DNA of 64,000 nt, taken from the NCBI GenBank assembly GCA_025930755.1, contig JAICOJ010000003.1, positions 1 through 64,000 of the forward strand. Direction: 5' to 3'. The stretch is from Gemmatimonadaceae bacterium. GTDB lineage: Bacteria; Gemmatimonadota; Gemmatimonadetes; Gemmatimonadales; Gemmatimonadaceae. The notes under the pieces were generated by a model. It was given only the letters and a program-made list of their open reading frames with translations, was not told the DNA's origin and ran no database searches. The translations under genes were made by a program, and so were the position numbers. Below, piece after piece: positions 53,774-62,428 of the stretch (the stretch's first letter is position 1; the number at the start of each line of letters is the position of its first letter).

Positions 53774-55661
53774 CGCGGGCCAGGAGGCCCACTACACACC
53801 CGAGGCCCGCGGCACGCCACACGGCGAAGCGAGATCGCCGACACGAAAGCGGCTGGTTCGGTGGCAGGGGCTCATTCCGCTCGGCCTGCTGCTCCTTGCC
53901 CTCGTGGCGTTCTGGTTTCTCTTTGGCGACCGCGTAGTTAGGCAGACGGCGGCCGAGGCGGCGACGAAGGCGCTCGGGACGCAGGTGGACATCGCGTCGC
54001 TCGAAGTGCGCGAGAGCGAGAGCTCGGTCGAGCTCCGCGGCCTGGCGATCGCCGACCCGTTCAACCCCCGACGCAACGTCCTCTCCGCGGATCGCATCCG
54101 GGTCGAGCTCGAGCCGACGCCGCTGCTCGAGAAGAAGCTGATCATCCGTCGCCTCGCCGTGGGCGGGGTGCGGCTGGGAACGATGCGGAGCGAGCCTGCA
54201 CGCCACATCGATGACGCCGGCTTCGCGGCCACCACGCTCCGCAGTATCCGTGAGTGGGCCGCGACGTACCGGCATCCCGTGCTCGCCCTCACGCCGATCG
54301 ACACGATCAGGCAGATCGTACTGGATCCGACCCAGCTTGGCACGGTGAAAGCCGCTACCGCGCTTGGAGCCACCGCCGACTCGGTGCGCGGCGTGCTCGA
54401 GGCCCAGTGGCGCGGGCTCGATCTGCGCACCGCCTTCGACTCCTCGGAGGCGCTCGTCAGGCGCCTCGCGGGTGCGACTCCACGCACACTTGGCCTCGAT
54501 GGTACGCGGCGAGCGGTGTCCGATGTCCGTCGCGTGGTGCGGCAGATCGACGAGGCAAGGAACCGTCTCGAGATGCTGCATCGGAGCGCGCGGGCCGGTG
54601 TTGCCGTGCTCGATACCGGCATCGCGTCCCTCGATGCGGCCCGCCGCGCGGACTACGCCTTCGCGCGAGGTCTGCTCGAGATCCCGTCCCTCGAAGGGCC
54701 GGACATCGGGGGCGCGCTCTTCGGTCCGGTGACGCTCGATCGGTATCAACAGGTGGTCTATTGGGCGGAGCTTGCGCAACGGTACATGCCTCCGGGGCTC
54801 CGACCGCGACCGCGCGACGGGCCAGAGCGGCTACGCGCCGCTGGCGCGACGATCGCCTTTCCGCGAGCCAGGCAGCTCCCGGATTTCCACCTTCGCGACG
54901 GTCAGCTCGATTTCGCCTTGGCCGACGGCGCCGCACGGGGCAGCTACATCGCTCGACTCAGCGACCTAACGACCGCGCCCGCGCTCGTGGGAAAGCCGAT
55001 GCGCTTTTCGGCCCGACGTGACGCGGCAGGCACGGCAATGGGCGCGCTACAGGTCGCGGGACTCATCGACCACACGGCTGGCCGCGTACGCGATTCGCTG
55101 CGTGCCGTGGGTAGCGACATTACCCTGCCCAGGTTCGCGCTGCCGGGGCTCCCCTTGCGCGTCGACCCCGGTAAGGGCACGAGTCAGCTCGACTTCCTTC
55201 GCAACGGCGACCGCATCGCGGCACGCTGGGTCATCCGCTCCAGCGACGTGCGGTGGCTCCCCGATTCATCGCGTGCCCGCGCGCTGAACCCGCTGGAGCA
55301 GCTCGTCGGTCGCGTGGTGTCCGGACTTCGAGAGCTCGAGATCACCGCGAACCTCACCGGAGAGATTCGGTCGCCCACGATCGCGATCAGCTCCAACCTC
55401 GACCGTGCGGTGGCTGCTCGCGTTCGTGAAGTGGCGGGCGAGGAGATCGCCAAGGCGGAGGCGCGCGCCCGCGCGGCGGTCGATCGGATCGTCGAAGAGC
55501 GCACGGCTCCGGTACGTGCCCGAATCGCGGAGCTTCGTGCGGAATCCGAGCGTCGTGTCGCCGACGCGCGTGCGCGACTCGAGGAGGAGCGCCGGCGGTT
55601 GCAGACGCGGCTCGATTCGCTCACCGGTGGACTGGGTGGGATCCCCCTGCCTCGCGGATAG
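53745..55661 (+). CDS. TIGR03545 family envelope protein
   Basis: 638 aa from the ATG at 53745. One N-terminal transmembrane helix (LIPLGLLLLALVAFWFLFGD) is followed by a long periplasmic AsmA-like start (DIASLEVRESESSVELRGLA, then LSADRIRVELEPTPLLEKKL), helical regions and a coiled coil at the end (residues about 580-625, A/R/E-rich with ARVREVAGEEIAKAEARARA). This matches the TIGR03545 architecture. With TIGR03546 it may form an envelope complex; lipid or polymer transport by analogy to AsmA proteins is a guess. Confidence 0.84.
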   Translation: MSTPGSARTDAGQEAHYTPEARGTPHGEARSPTRKRLVRWQGLIPLGLLLLALVAFWFLFGDRVVRQTAAEAATKALGTQVDIASLEVRESESSVELRGLAIADPFNPRRNVLSADRIRVELEPTPLLEKKLIIRRLAVGGVRLGTMRSEPARHIDDAGFAATTLRSIREWAATYRHPVLALTPIDTIRQIVLDPTQLGTVKAATALGATADSVRGVLEAQWRGLDLRTAFDSSEALVRRLAGATPRTLGLDGTRRAVSDVRRVVRQIDEARNRLEMLHRSARAGVAVLDTGIASLDAARRADYAFARGLLEIPSLEGPDIGGALFGPVTLDRYQQVVYWAELAQRYMPPGLRPRPRDGPERLRAAGATIAFPRARQLPDFHLRDGQLDFALADGAARGSYIARLSDLTTAPALVGKPMRFSARRDAAGTAMGALQVAGLIDHTAGRVRDSLRAVGSDITLPRFALPGLPLRVDPGKGTSQLDFLRNGDRIAARWVIRSSDVRWLPDSSRARALNPLEQLVGRVVSGLRELEITANLTGEIRSPTIAISSNLDRAVAARVREVAGEEIAKAEARARAAVDRIVEERTAPVRARIAELRAESERRVADARARLEEERRRLQTRLDSLTGGLGGIPLPRG

Positions 55662-55720
55662 GATGAGTACCGCCGCGCGGACGATCCACGCGGCGGCGTC
55701 ATCGTGTTGTCCGAGGATGC

Positions 55721-56311
55721 TTAGAACTTGATCGTCAGCCCCGCGGCGACCGCGACGTCGTTACGGGTCTTGGCCTCGCCGCTGCCCGTCAGCGGCTTGA
55801 AGCGCGAGACGTAGTCGCGCCCTTCGATGCGAACCCCGAACTGCCCGAAGCCGAACTCGCCGCCTAACGCCCCGTACCCGGCGACGTTGGTCTTCGCGTC
55901 GACGTCCAGATCGCGGTAGTCATACGTCCGTCCACCGACCCCAAGGCCGACGAAGGGAGTGAAATCCCACGAAGCGCGCTGCACCCACGCCGGGGCGCGA
56001 AGCTCGGCGCCGACGTCATACTGGAGCAGGTCCAGCGTTTGGCCCGCGCCGACTCGATCCTCGGTCGGGGACCAGCCGAGCGTGCCGGTGATCGCGAGCT
56101 GGGGAATCACGCGGTACGACGCCTGCGCGCCGACGAGAATCGCATCCTTCAGAATGTCGCGCTGATCTCCCGTGGGGAGATAGGCGCCGACGTAGGGACG
56201 GATCTCGAAATTCCCCGAGCTCTGGGATTGTGCCTCGAGGGGATTCGCGACGGCCAGGGCGACCACGGCGAGTCCGCCCAGGAGGCGTGAAACGGAACGA
56301 CTGCCTGACAT
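55721..56311 (-). CDS. outer membrane beta-barrel protein
   Basis: 196 aa from the ATG at 56311 (GGAGG upstream). The signal peptide ends PLEAQ. FEIRPYVGAYLPTGDQRDIL and AILVGAQASYRVIPQLAITG, then FTPFVGLGVGGRTYDYRD and the final AVAAGLTIKF form an eight-stranded OmpW/OprF-like porin fold ending in Phe. It is probably a small structural or gating outer-membrane protein. It is the last gene on this strand before palindrome F and the MarR gene upstream. Confidence 0.78.
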   Translation of the reverse strand: MSGSRSVSRLLGGLAVVALAVANPLEAQSQSSGNFEIRPYVGAYLPTGDQRDILKDAILVGAQASYRVIPQLAITGTLGWSPTEDRVGAGQTLDLLQYDVGAELRAPAWVQRASWDFTPFVGLGVGGRTYDYRDLDVDAKTNVAGYGALGGEFGFGQFGVRIEGRDYVSRFKPLTGSGEAKTRNDVAVAAGLTIKF

Positions 56312-56415
56312 GGTACCACCTCCGTACAAGGGAACGTTCACACTGCGCTGTACGGATCAGTAACGTTCATATATGAAGCATAGTTCCCGCCCGATTCCAT
56401 CGCGGTCTACGGCGT

Positions 56416-56838
56416 CTATTTCACGCCGGCCAGCATCCGAATGAGAACTTCGCGATCGCGGGGCGGGATGGATGCCGCGAAATCATCCTGGACGCGCTTC
56501 ATGGCGCGGGCGCCTGCCGCGGCGCGCTCCTCTCCCAGGCGGGTAATCGCCGCGCGGACGCTGCGCCGATCGCCCGGATCGTCCACCCGCCGCACGAGTC
56601 CATCGGCCTCGAGCCGGTCGATCAGCTGAGTCATGTTGGAGCGCACGCAGCTCTGGCGGGTCGCGAGCTCGCCGAGGGCGAGCGGCTGACCGGCGCGCGC
56701 GAGCTGGGAGACGACACCGTACTTCGCCATCGACAGCCCGACCTCCGCCAATGCGCTCTCGAGCCGCTGCTCGAGCGCGTGCGCCGCCTCGAGCAGCGAG
56801 AACATGACGGGGTCGGCTTTGCCGGCGGGACGGTTCAT
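56416..56838 (-). CDS. MarR family transcriptional regulator
   Basis: 140 aa. VMFSLLEAAHALEQRLESAL is the first dimerisation helix; LSMAKYGVVSQLARAGQPLA, LGELATRQSCVRSNMTQLID (recognition helix) and LVRRVDDPGDRRSVRAAITR (wing with DxRS) define MarR. A Cys in the recognition helix (QSCVRSNM) could serve as a redox switch, as in OhrR-type members, but this is unproven. No ribosome binding site is evident before the ATG. Targets are not visible apart from possible autoregulation. Confidence 0.9.
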   Translation of the reverse strand: MNRPAGKADPVMFSLLEAAHALEQRLESALAEVGLSMAKYGVVSQLARAGQPLALGELATRQSCVRSNMTQLIDRLEADGLVRRVDDPGDRRSVRAAITRLGEERAAAGARAMKRVQDDFAASIPPRDREVLIRMLAGVK

Positions 56839-56873
56839 AGGTGAACAAAATATCGGGCAGGACCGGCTGTCAA
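56833..56873 (-). promoter_or_regulatory. promoter and possible operator of the second marR gene
   Basis: TTGACA on the minus strand (complement of 56868-56873) is followed after 15-17 bp by A/T-rich -10 candidates (TATTTT/TTTTGT). The inverted repeat GTTCA-TAGG-TGAAC (56833-56846) straddles the start codon, where an autorepressor could bind. The promoter lies only a few bases from palindrome F. Confidence 0.45.
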
Positions 56874-56878
56874 GTTAG

Positions 56879-57045
<167 letters not shown>

Positions 57046-57046
57046 C

Positions 57047-57505
57047 CTACTTCACCTCGAACTCCTTCTTCTGCGCCTCCGTCCCGTTGAGCAGCACGCT
57101 CAGCGTGTAGTTGCCAGCTGGCAGGCCGTTCGGTTGCGAGATGAAGAACACCGTGTTCGCATCGCCGGTCGGCGAAATCGTCTCGGTGCGCTCATCCACG
57201 ACCTGGCCATCCTGGAACGTCCAGCGTGCCGTGATTGTCGCGCTGGTCGCCGTTCCGCTGGTGCGAACCGAGGCATATACCGTGTCGCGCCGCGCGAAGT
57301 CGTCGGTCTCATCGCGGATGGTCTTGTCGGCCTGAACGCCCTTGCCCAGATCGACTTCGGCGATTTCAATGGCCGACGCCTCGGCCACAGCGCCGCCGGA
57401 GGTCGTAGTGCTCGCGTCTTCCGTGCGGTCCTTACACGCAAACGTCGTGAGCGCGAGGGCGAAACACGCGCCCTTGAGCAGCGTGCCGGAAAGAGTGCTC
57501 GTCAT
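57047..57505 (-). CDS. small lipoprotein, Ig-like/CARDB-like
   Basis: 152 aa from the ATG at 57505 (GAGGAAC seven bases upstream; a GTG at 57520 would overlap the LysM gene by GTGA). The signal sequence ends TTFAC (lipobox). The mature domain is beta-rich: VYASVRTSGTATSATITARW, then DGQVVDERTETISP and GLPAGNYTLSVLLNG, a small immunoglobulin-like sandwich. It ends KKEFEVK at the edge of palindrome F. Co-transcribed with the LysM gene; function unknown. Confidence 0.72.
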   Translation of the reverse strand: MTSTLSGTLLKGACFALALTTFACKDRTEDASTTTSGGAVAEASAIEIAEVDLGKGVQADKTIRDETDDFARRDTVYASVRTSGTATSATITARWTFQDGQVVDERTETISPTGDANTVFFISQPNGLPAGNYTLSVLLNGTEAQKKEFEVK

Positions 57506-57516
57506 GAGTTGGTTCC

Positions 57517-57801
57517 TCACTGCTCAGCGGGAATGGTGAGTACCTGACCCGGATGGATCAGGTCTGGATCCTTGATCTGGTCGCGATTCGCTTCGTAGAT
57601 CTGCCGCCACTTCTGTGCGTCGCCATACTCTCGCTTGGCGATTTTCGACAGGCTGTCTCCAGACACCACCGTGTAGCTCCTCACCTCTACTTCGCCCCGC
57701 GAGCGCGGCGCCGTCGAGGAACTGCCGCCCTGAACGTTCGAGAAGTCCGCTTTGGGCTTGTCGGCGTCTTTCTTCTCGGGGTCCTTGTCGAAGAGTCCCA
57801 T
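57517..57801 (-). CDS. LysM domain protein, YgaU/Kbp-like
   Basis: 94 aa. A charged N-terminus (MGLFDKDPEKKDADKPKA) without signal peptide is followed by one LysM domain: SYTVVSGDSLSKIAKREYGD, then WRQIYEANRDQIKDPDLIHP and GQVLTIP. The LysM is closest to that of the E. coli potassium-binding protein Kbp (YgaU), but the BON domain is missing. It binds N-acetylglucosamine-containing polymers or acts in ion sensing. The stop overlaps or abuts the next gene. Confidence 0.85.
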   Translation of the reverse strand: MGLFDKDPEKKDADKPKADFSNVQGGSSSTAPRSRGEVEVRSYTVVSGDSLSKIAKREYGDAQKWRQIYEANRDQIKDPDLIHPGQVLTIPAEQ

Positions 57802-58142
57802 ATCTCGCTCCGTGGTTTGTCGCCCGGATCTTCCGTGAGCACACCGTCACCCACAGACGGACTTTTTGTGGCAGGATGCGTACCCAGGAGAGCGCTCTCC
57901 GCGACAAGTGATCCTCGTCACACGGAAAGGCTCCCCGAGGCTACGAGCGGCCTGGAGGAAGCGCTCGAGGTCCTCCGGCCAGACGTGGACCCCGTGGACA
58001 CGCGGCGATGGGCCAGCCACGGCGACGCACTCTCCTTCGATCGATCACGGGCAACCTCGGAAGCGTGACTGCGAGGGACCGACGTACGTGTGGTCCCGTG
58101 GTGCCGCCAGTTATTTTGCGTGATCCCCGCCTCCTCAGGTCA
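57802..58142. other. intergenic region between LysM and DUF763 genes
   Basis: 341 bp between divergent genes. Frames here are short and Arg-rich, and the DUF763 frame remains open to 58008 without homologous N-terminal sequence. I see no repeat, terminator or clear promoter. Confidence 0.4.
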
Positions 58143-59228
58143 GTGGCTCGCCACACCGGAATCGCGTCACTCCCCCTTCACACGGGCAAGGCTCCACCAT
58201 GGCTCTTCTCGCGCATGGTGTTGCTGGCGCGCGAGCTCGTCATCTACATGGTCCGGGAGTTCGGCGCGCCGGAGGTGCTTCGCCGACTTTCCGATCCGTA
58301 CTGGTTTCAGGCGTTCGGATGCGTTCTCGGGTTCGACTGGCATTCGAGCGGGGTGACGACGACGGTGTGTGGTGCCGTGAAGGAGGGCATCAAGGACATC
58401 GACGTCGAGATCGGCCTGTTCGCCGCCGGCGGGAAGGGTGCCGCATCGCGGAAGACGCCGGCGCAGGTCGTAGCGGCGTGCGAGCGAATCGGGCGCGACC
58501 CCGCTCCGCTGGTGTACGCGAGCCGCATGTCGGCCAAGGTGGACAATACCGCGGTGCAGGACGGCTACCAGCTGTACCACCACGCGTTCTTCTTCACGAG
58601 CGCAGGCGAGTGGTGCGTCGTGCAGCAGGGCATGAGCGACGCGACGCGGCTTGCACGCCGATATCACTGGCTGTCGCCACATCTGCAGAGCTTCGTCGAT
58701 GAGCCGCATCACGCGGTGTGCTGCGACATTCGTCAGGAGACGCTGAACCTCGTCGCGCGCGAGAACGCCGGAGTGCGAAGCGCGTCCGCCGAGCTCGCGA
58801 GTCAACCGCCGAGCGTGACGCTCGATGCGCTGGCGAAAGTGCCCGAGCTCAGGATGCCGGTGAGACACACACTGTTTCCGGAGCTCGACGTGCCGCAGAC
58901 GCATTTGCACAGAATTTTGCTCACGACGTATGAGCAGGCGCCACCCGACTTCGAGTCACTGCTTGGCATTCCCGGAGTGGGACCCCGAACGGTCCGCGCG
59001 CTGGCGCTCGCGTCCGAGCTCGTGCATGGAACGCCGGCCAGTCTTCGCGATCCCGCGCGGTTCGCGTTCGCGCACGGCGGCAAAGATGGCACGCCCTTTC
59101 CAGTGGACCGCCCCACCTACGATCGCACAATCGAGATTCTTGGGAAGGCGCTCAATGCGGCGAGCGTCGATCGGTCCGAGAAAGTGAAGGCGTTTCGGCG
59201 GCTGGGGCGACTGGAGCGAGGAACCTGA
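58143..59228 (+). CDS. DUF763 family protein
   Basis: 361 aa from the GTG at 58143, which places the conserved start HTGIASLPLHTGKAPPWLFS at the N-terminus, as in the family. GFDWHSSGVTTTVCGAVKEG and DIEIG-type GLFAAGGKG, QVVAACERIGRDPAPLVYAS, QDGYQLYHHAFFFTSAGEWC, VVQQGM and a helix-hairpin-helix GIPGVGPRTVRALALASELV, then FAFAHGGKDGTPFPVDRPTY are the DUF763 blocks. The family is uncharacterised; the HhH motif suggests nucleic-acid contact. Alternative starts up to 58008 cannot be excluded. Confidence 0.88.
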   Translation: MARHTGIASLPLHTGKAPPWLFSRMVLLARELVIYMVREFGAPEVLRRLSDPYWFQAFGCVLGFDWHSSGVTTTVCGAVKEGIKDIDVEIGLFAAGGKGAASRKTPAQVVAACERIGRDPAPLVYASRMSAKVDNTAVQDGYQLYHHAFFFTSAGEWCVVQQGMSDATRLARRYHWLSPHLQSFVDEPHHAVCCDIRQETLNLVARENAGVRSASAELASQPPSVTLDALAKVPELRMPVRHTLFPELDVPQTHLHRILLTTYEQAPPDFESLLGIPGVGPRTVRALALASELVHGTPASLRDPARFAFAHGGKDGTPFPVDRPTYDRTIEILGKALNAASVDRSEKVKAFRRLGRLERGT

Positions 59229-59267
59229 GACGCGCTCAGCGGCATCCCAACATTCAAAGGAGGCGCA

Positions 59268-59493
59268 GTGCCCATGAACCGACGCGCGTGTCTTTCGAAT
59301 GGTCGATGGCCTGGGCGAGGAGCGTGAGCATACAGCGCATCACGTGAAGGATTTGGAATCAGGCCACTTCGTCGTCGTCGTCGATGCGCCCGATGACGCG
59401 GCCAAGTCGCGGGCGCGTGAGGCGCTTGCGCGTCATGGGGGGCATTTCATCAACTACTACTCGCGCTTCTCGACGGAGAATCTCGCTCCCTAG
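59268..59493 (+). pseudogene. frameshifted small stress-type protein remnant
   Basis: A perfect AAAGGAGG box (59256-59263) leads into GTG/ATG starts at 59268/59274, but that frame stops after about 20 codons (59327). The coding-quality sequence is in the next frame, from about 59299: LGEEREHTAHHVKDLESGHF, then VVVVDAPDDAAKSRAREALA and RHGGHFINYYSRFS. The ending resembles the C-terminal half of small heat-shock/general-stress type proteins (VVxVxxxxxA...L..HGG...Y). A single-base shift would join the two. It could alternatively be a short gene of 64 aa starting at 59299. Confidence 0.45.
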
Positions 59494-59540
59494 CGTCGCA
59501 TTCAGGAATTCCGATCAACGTCGCGGGGAGATCGACAACC

Positions 59541-60233
59541 ATGAGCACACGTCACTTCATCGCCGCCGCCGGAGCGGCACTGGGCATTCTCGCCGGGTGC
59601 ACAGCTTCGGATGAGGCGCGGTCGGCAACGGTCGACACGATCACCTCGACGAGCAACGGCGCGCTCGCGCCTCTCACCGTCGCCGGCACGCGCTATGTCG
59701 TCGCTCCATCGGGGAACGAGGTTCGCTATCGGGTGCGGGAGCAGTTGGTGGGTTTCGATCTTCCCAACGATGCGGTCGGCAAGAGCACGGCAGTCACCGG
59801 CGTGGTCGCCATCGACGATGCGGGCCGGATAATTCGCGACGCGTCGCGGTTCGTGATCGACGCCGCCACGTTCGCGAGTGACCGCGACCGGCGTGACAAC
59901 TACGTGCGGGGACGACTCCTCGAGGCGGCGCAGTATCCGTCGGTGGTCTTCGTTCCCACGGAAGCGCGTGGAATCACGTTGCCCCCTTCTGGAACGGCCT
60001 CGCACACGTTCGACTTGCTCGGTGATCTCACGGTCCGTGGCGTGACGCGGCCCACGACCTGGCGTGCAACGGCGAAGATGGCGAACGGGGAAGTATCCGG
60101 GACCGCGATCACGACGTTCGCCTTCGTCGATTTCGAGATGCAGAAGCCGAAGGTGCGATCGGTCCTTAGCGTCGCCGACACGATCGCGCTCGAGTACGAC
60201 TTCAGGCTCGTGCGAGAGGAAAGCACGCCGTAG
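59541..60233 (+). CDS. YceI-like lipoprotein
   Basis: 230 aa. The signal sequence ends ILAGC (lipobox). The body is the YceI lipocalin-like barrel: YVVAPSGNEVRYRVREQLVG and FDLPNDAVGKSTAVTGVVAI, then RDNYVRGRLLEAAQYPSVVF (the R..YxxxxFLxxxxYP motif), FDLLGDLTVRGVTRPTTWRA and a C-terminal barrel strand VADTIALEYDFRLV. YceI proteins bind isoprenoid quinones or other amphiphiles in the periplasm. The gene is alone, preceded by the frameshifted remnant and followed by palindrome G. Confidence 0.9.
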   Translation: MSTRHFIAAAGAALGILAGCTASDEARSATVDTITSTSNGALAPLTVAGTRYVVAPSGNEVRYRVREQLVGFDLPNDAVGKSTAVTGVVAIDDAGRIIRDASRFVIDAATFASDRDRRDNYVRGRLLEAAQYPSVVFVPTEARGITLPPSGTASHTFDLLGDLTVRGVTRPTTWRATAKMANGEVSGTAITTFAFVDFEMQKPKVRSVLSVADTIALEYDFRLVREESTP

Positions 60234-60331
60234 AGGAACGAGGAACGAGGAACGAGGAAGCGCCGAGGAAGCTCTGTACACCGGAGCTCAACGGCCACTT
60301 CCTCGTTCCTCGTTCCTCCCTCGTTCCCCGG
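60234..60331. repeat. heptad-arm palindrome G
   Basis: It starts at the YceI stop codon. GAGGAAC is repeated about four times on the left (60233-60260), and inverted GTTCCTC units occur on the right (60299-60328), with a core containing GCTC-TGTACACCG-GAGC. Arms match those of palindrome E (same heptamer). It lies between co-directional genes. Confidence 0.78.
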
Positions 60332-60466
60332 CTCGCCCTTGGATTCCATGCGCTCGCCCTGCTCTTGGGACTCTTCGCCGCGCGCGGCCCGGGATATGCC
60401 AACTGGTCGAACCCACACTCGGAGCCCGTTTGCAGGGCGTTGTAAGAACCGTAAGGACGAATTGTC

Positions 60467-60886
60467 ATGGGCCACCTACTCGACCACGCACCCGCCCTCG
60501 CTGCGGATGTCATCGATGTCGCCACCGCCGCCCTCTCGGCGGCCTGGCCACGGAGCCTCGCTGCTCGCGAAGTCGAGCGGCTCGCCGAGGACGGCTATGT
60601 GATCGGCGAAGCGTGTGACGTCGACTTCGCGCTCGCGCTCCACACGCCCGAGCTCGCCGACATGGCACTCTCGGCCATCACGCTCGCCGGATTCACGGCG
60701 CTCGACCGGCATCCCGATGCCCATGGATTCGTCACCGTGCGTGCCCCCGTTCGCCTGCGCGCATACGATCTCGTGCGGGCGGCCTCCCGCCTCAACCGGG
60801 CGGTGTGGCGGTACGGCGGCTTCGCCGAGGTGATCGGGCCCGCGGCGCCGGCCGCGGCGGTGGACATGCCCGGGCGGGCCGCCTAA
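60467..60886 (+). CDS. RraB/ribonuclease-inhibitor-fold-like protein (tentative)
   Basis: 139 aa from an ATG with AAGGA eleven bases upstream. The central part VIGEACDVDFALALHTPELA, then DMALSAITLAGFTALDRHPD and FVTVRAPVRLRAYDLVRAAS, RLNRAVWRYGGFAEVIG has the two alpha-beta repeats and final GG-x-x-x-E pattern seen in RraB/DUF695-like proteins, which regulate RNase E in enterics. The match is by pattern, not by clear identity. No signal peptide. It overlaps the convergent dehydrogenase gene by 4 bp through a shared GCCTAACG octamer that supplies both stops. Confidence 0.5.
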   Translation: MGHLLDHAPALAADVIDVATAALSAAWPRSLAAREVERLAEDGYVIGEACDVDFALALHTPELADMALSAITLAGFTALDRHPDAHGFVTVRAPVRLRAYDLVRAASRLNRAVWRYGGFAEVIGPAAPAAAVDMPGRAA

Positions 60887-62277
60887 CGGCTTCCTCCGCC
60901 CTGCGCGCCTCGATAGACGACGCGCCAGATTCGTCCCGCCTTGTCATCACTGATGTACAACGCCCCATCGGGCCCCACCGCCAGGCCCGAGGGGCGATGG
61001 GCGGCGCGGTCCGGCGATTTCTCCGGGCCGGCGAATCCATCCGCGAACGTCTCGAAGGGACCGGACGGGGTAGCGCCGGAGAATGGAACGAACACCACGT
61101 TGTATCCCCCTTGAGGGCCCGGCGCACGATTCCAGGACCCGTGGAAGGCAATGAAGGCGCCGCCGCGATAGCGGGCCGGGAACCGATCCCCCGAGTAGAA
61201 CACGAGCCCGTTAGGCGCCCAGTGGGCGGGGAAGGTCGCGGTGGGGGCGCGCATGGAGGCGCAGCGCCCGATGTCGCTGCCGTTGCCGCCATACTCGGGC
61301 GCCAGCACGAGCTGCCGCTTCGTATCGTCGTAGTAACAGTACGGCCACCCGTAGTCCCCGCCTTCTTCGACCTGAAGCAGCTCCTCCGCAGGAAGGTTCT
61401 GTCCCTGCTCCGCCGTGTAGAGTGCCGGCCAGCTTTCCGTGAGCTGATCGCGGCCATGTTGCGTGGCGTAGAGCGCGCCGCTCGGGCCGATGGTGATGCC
61501 GATGGCGTTTCGGATGCCCGTCGCGAAGCGCTCCGCCGGGGAGAAGGTCTGGCCGCCGCGATTGGCGTCGTACCGCCAGATGCCCGCGCGCGTCGTCAGC
61601 TCCGTGCATGGGTCGCGGCCGGGTGACCCGGGGGTGCGATCGCGAACACCGCACGCGTTCGTCGCCGAGCCGGAGTTGACGTAGAGCGCTCCGCCCGATC
61701 CGATCGCAAAGGGATGAGCCGGGTGATCGCCGGTCATCGGGAGCCCACTGACGACGGTGGTCGGGGATGCGTTCGGCGCGATCGCGTCAGCGGGAAGGTC
61801 ATATCGAACGATCTTGTCGTTCGCCTCGGCGAAGAGATCGCCGTCGTACAAGGCGACCCCCGTACCGCCGATGCCGCCGCTCCGCACGCTGTCGCCAAAG
61901 CGCACCCGCACGTCGGCCACGCCGTCTCCGGTGGTGTCGCGCAGCGCGACGAGGAACCCGCCGCGCGGCGCCGGCGCATTGCCGTAATAGCGTCCGCTCC
62001 AGGTGTTGACGTACACGGTGCCGTTAGGCAGCACGACCATGTGTCGCGCGTGCCCGACGGTGTCGGCGAATACGGTGGCACAGAATCCGGTCGGAAGTGT
62101 GATCCCGCCGTTGTCGGCCGGGCAGGCCGCGCTCGTGTCGCCCGCGCTGCGAGCCGCGGCAGCGGTGTCGCCGCTGTCGGGGGCGCGTTCGCCCCGCTGA
62201 CAGGCGCTGGCCGCGACGGCCGTAACGATCACCGCTCGCGTCAACAGCCGTTGGGCACCACCGCGGCTCGTCATCAT
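60883..62277 (-). CDS. PQQ-type sugar/sorbosone dehydrogenase lipoprotein
   Basis: 464 aa from the ATG at 62277 (AAGGAG nine bases upstream). The signal sequence ends AASAC (lipobox). The propeller motifs [113 protein letters not shown] and [20 protein letters not shown] place it in the L-sorbosone/glucose dehydrogenase family. The His in TQHGRDQL and the Arg of GSWNR are the usual PQQ-site residues. The substrate is unknown. It is divergent from a second propeller dehydrogenase at 62429. Confidence 0.88.
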   Translation of the reverse strand: MMTSRGGAQRLLTRAVIVTAVAASACQRGERAPDSGDTAAAARSAGDTSAACPADNGGITLPTGFCATVFADTVGHARHMVVLPNGTVYVNTWSGRYYGNAPAPRGGFLVALRDTTGDGVADVRVRFGDSVRSGGIGGTGVALYDGDLFAEANDKIVRYDLPADAIAPNASPTTVVSGLPMTGDHPAHPFAIGSGGALYVNSGSATNACGVRDRTPGSPGRDPCTELTTRAGIWRYDANRGGQTFSPAERFATGIRNAIGITIGPSGALYATQHGRDQLTESWPALYTAEQGQNLPAEELLQVEEGGDYGWPYCYYDDTKRQLVLAPEYGGNGSDIGRCASMRAPTATFPAHWAPNGLVFYSGDRFPARYRGGAFIAFHGSWNRAPGPQGGYNVVFVPFSGATPSGPFETFADGFAGPEKSPDRAAHRPSGLAVGPDGALYISDDKAGRIWRVVYRGAQGGGSR

Positions 62278-62428
62278 CTTCTCGATCTCCTTGAATGCTG
62301 ACACGACCATGTCCGTTTCGTTGACGGGGTTCCTTGCAACTTTCACACGCCCCGCGCCAGTAGTGTCGTTGCATGAGGTGCGCCCGCGCGCCACACTTCA
62401 GCAGACCCGCTCAATCAAGGAGCTCGAG

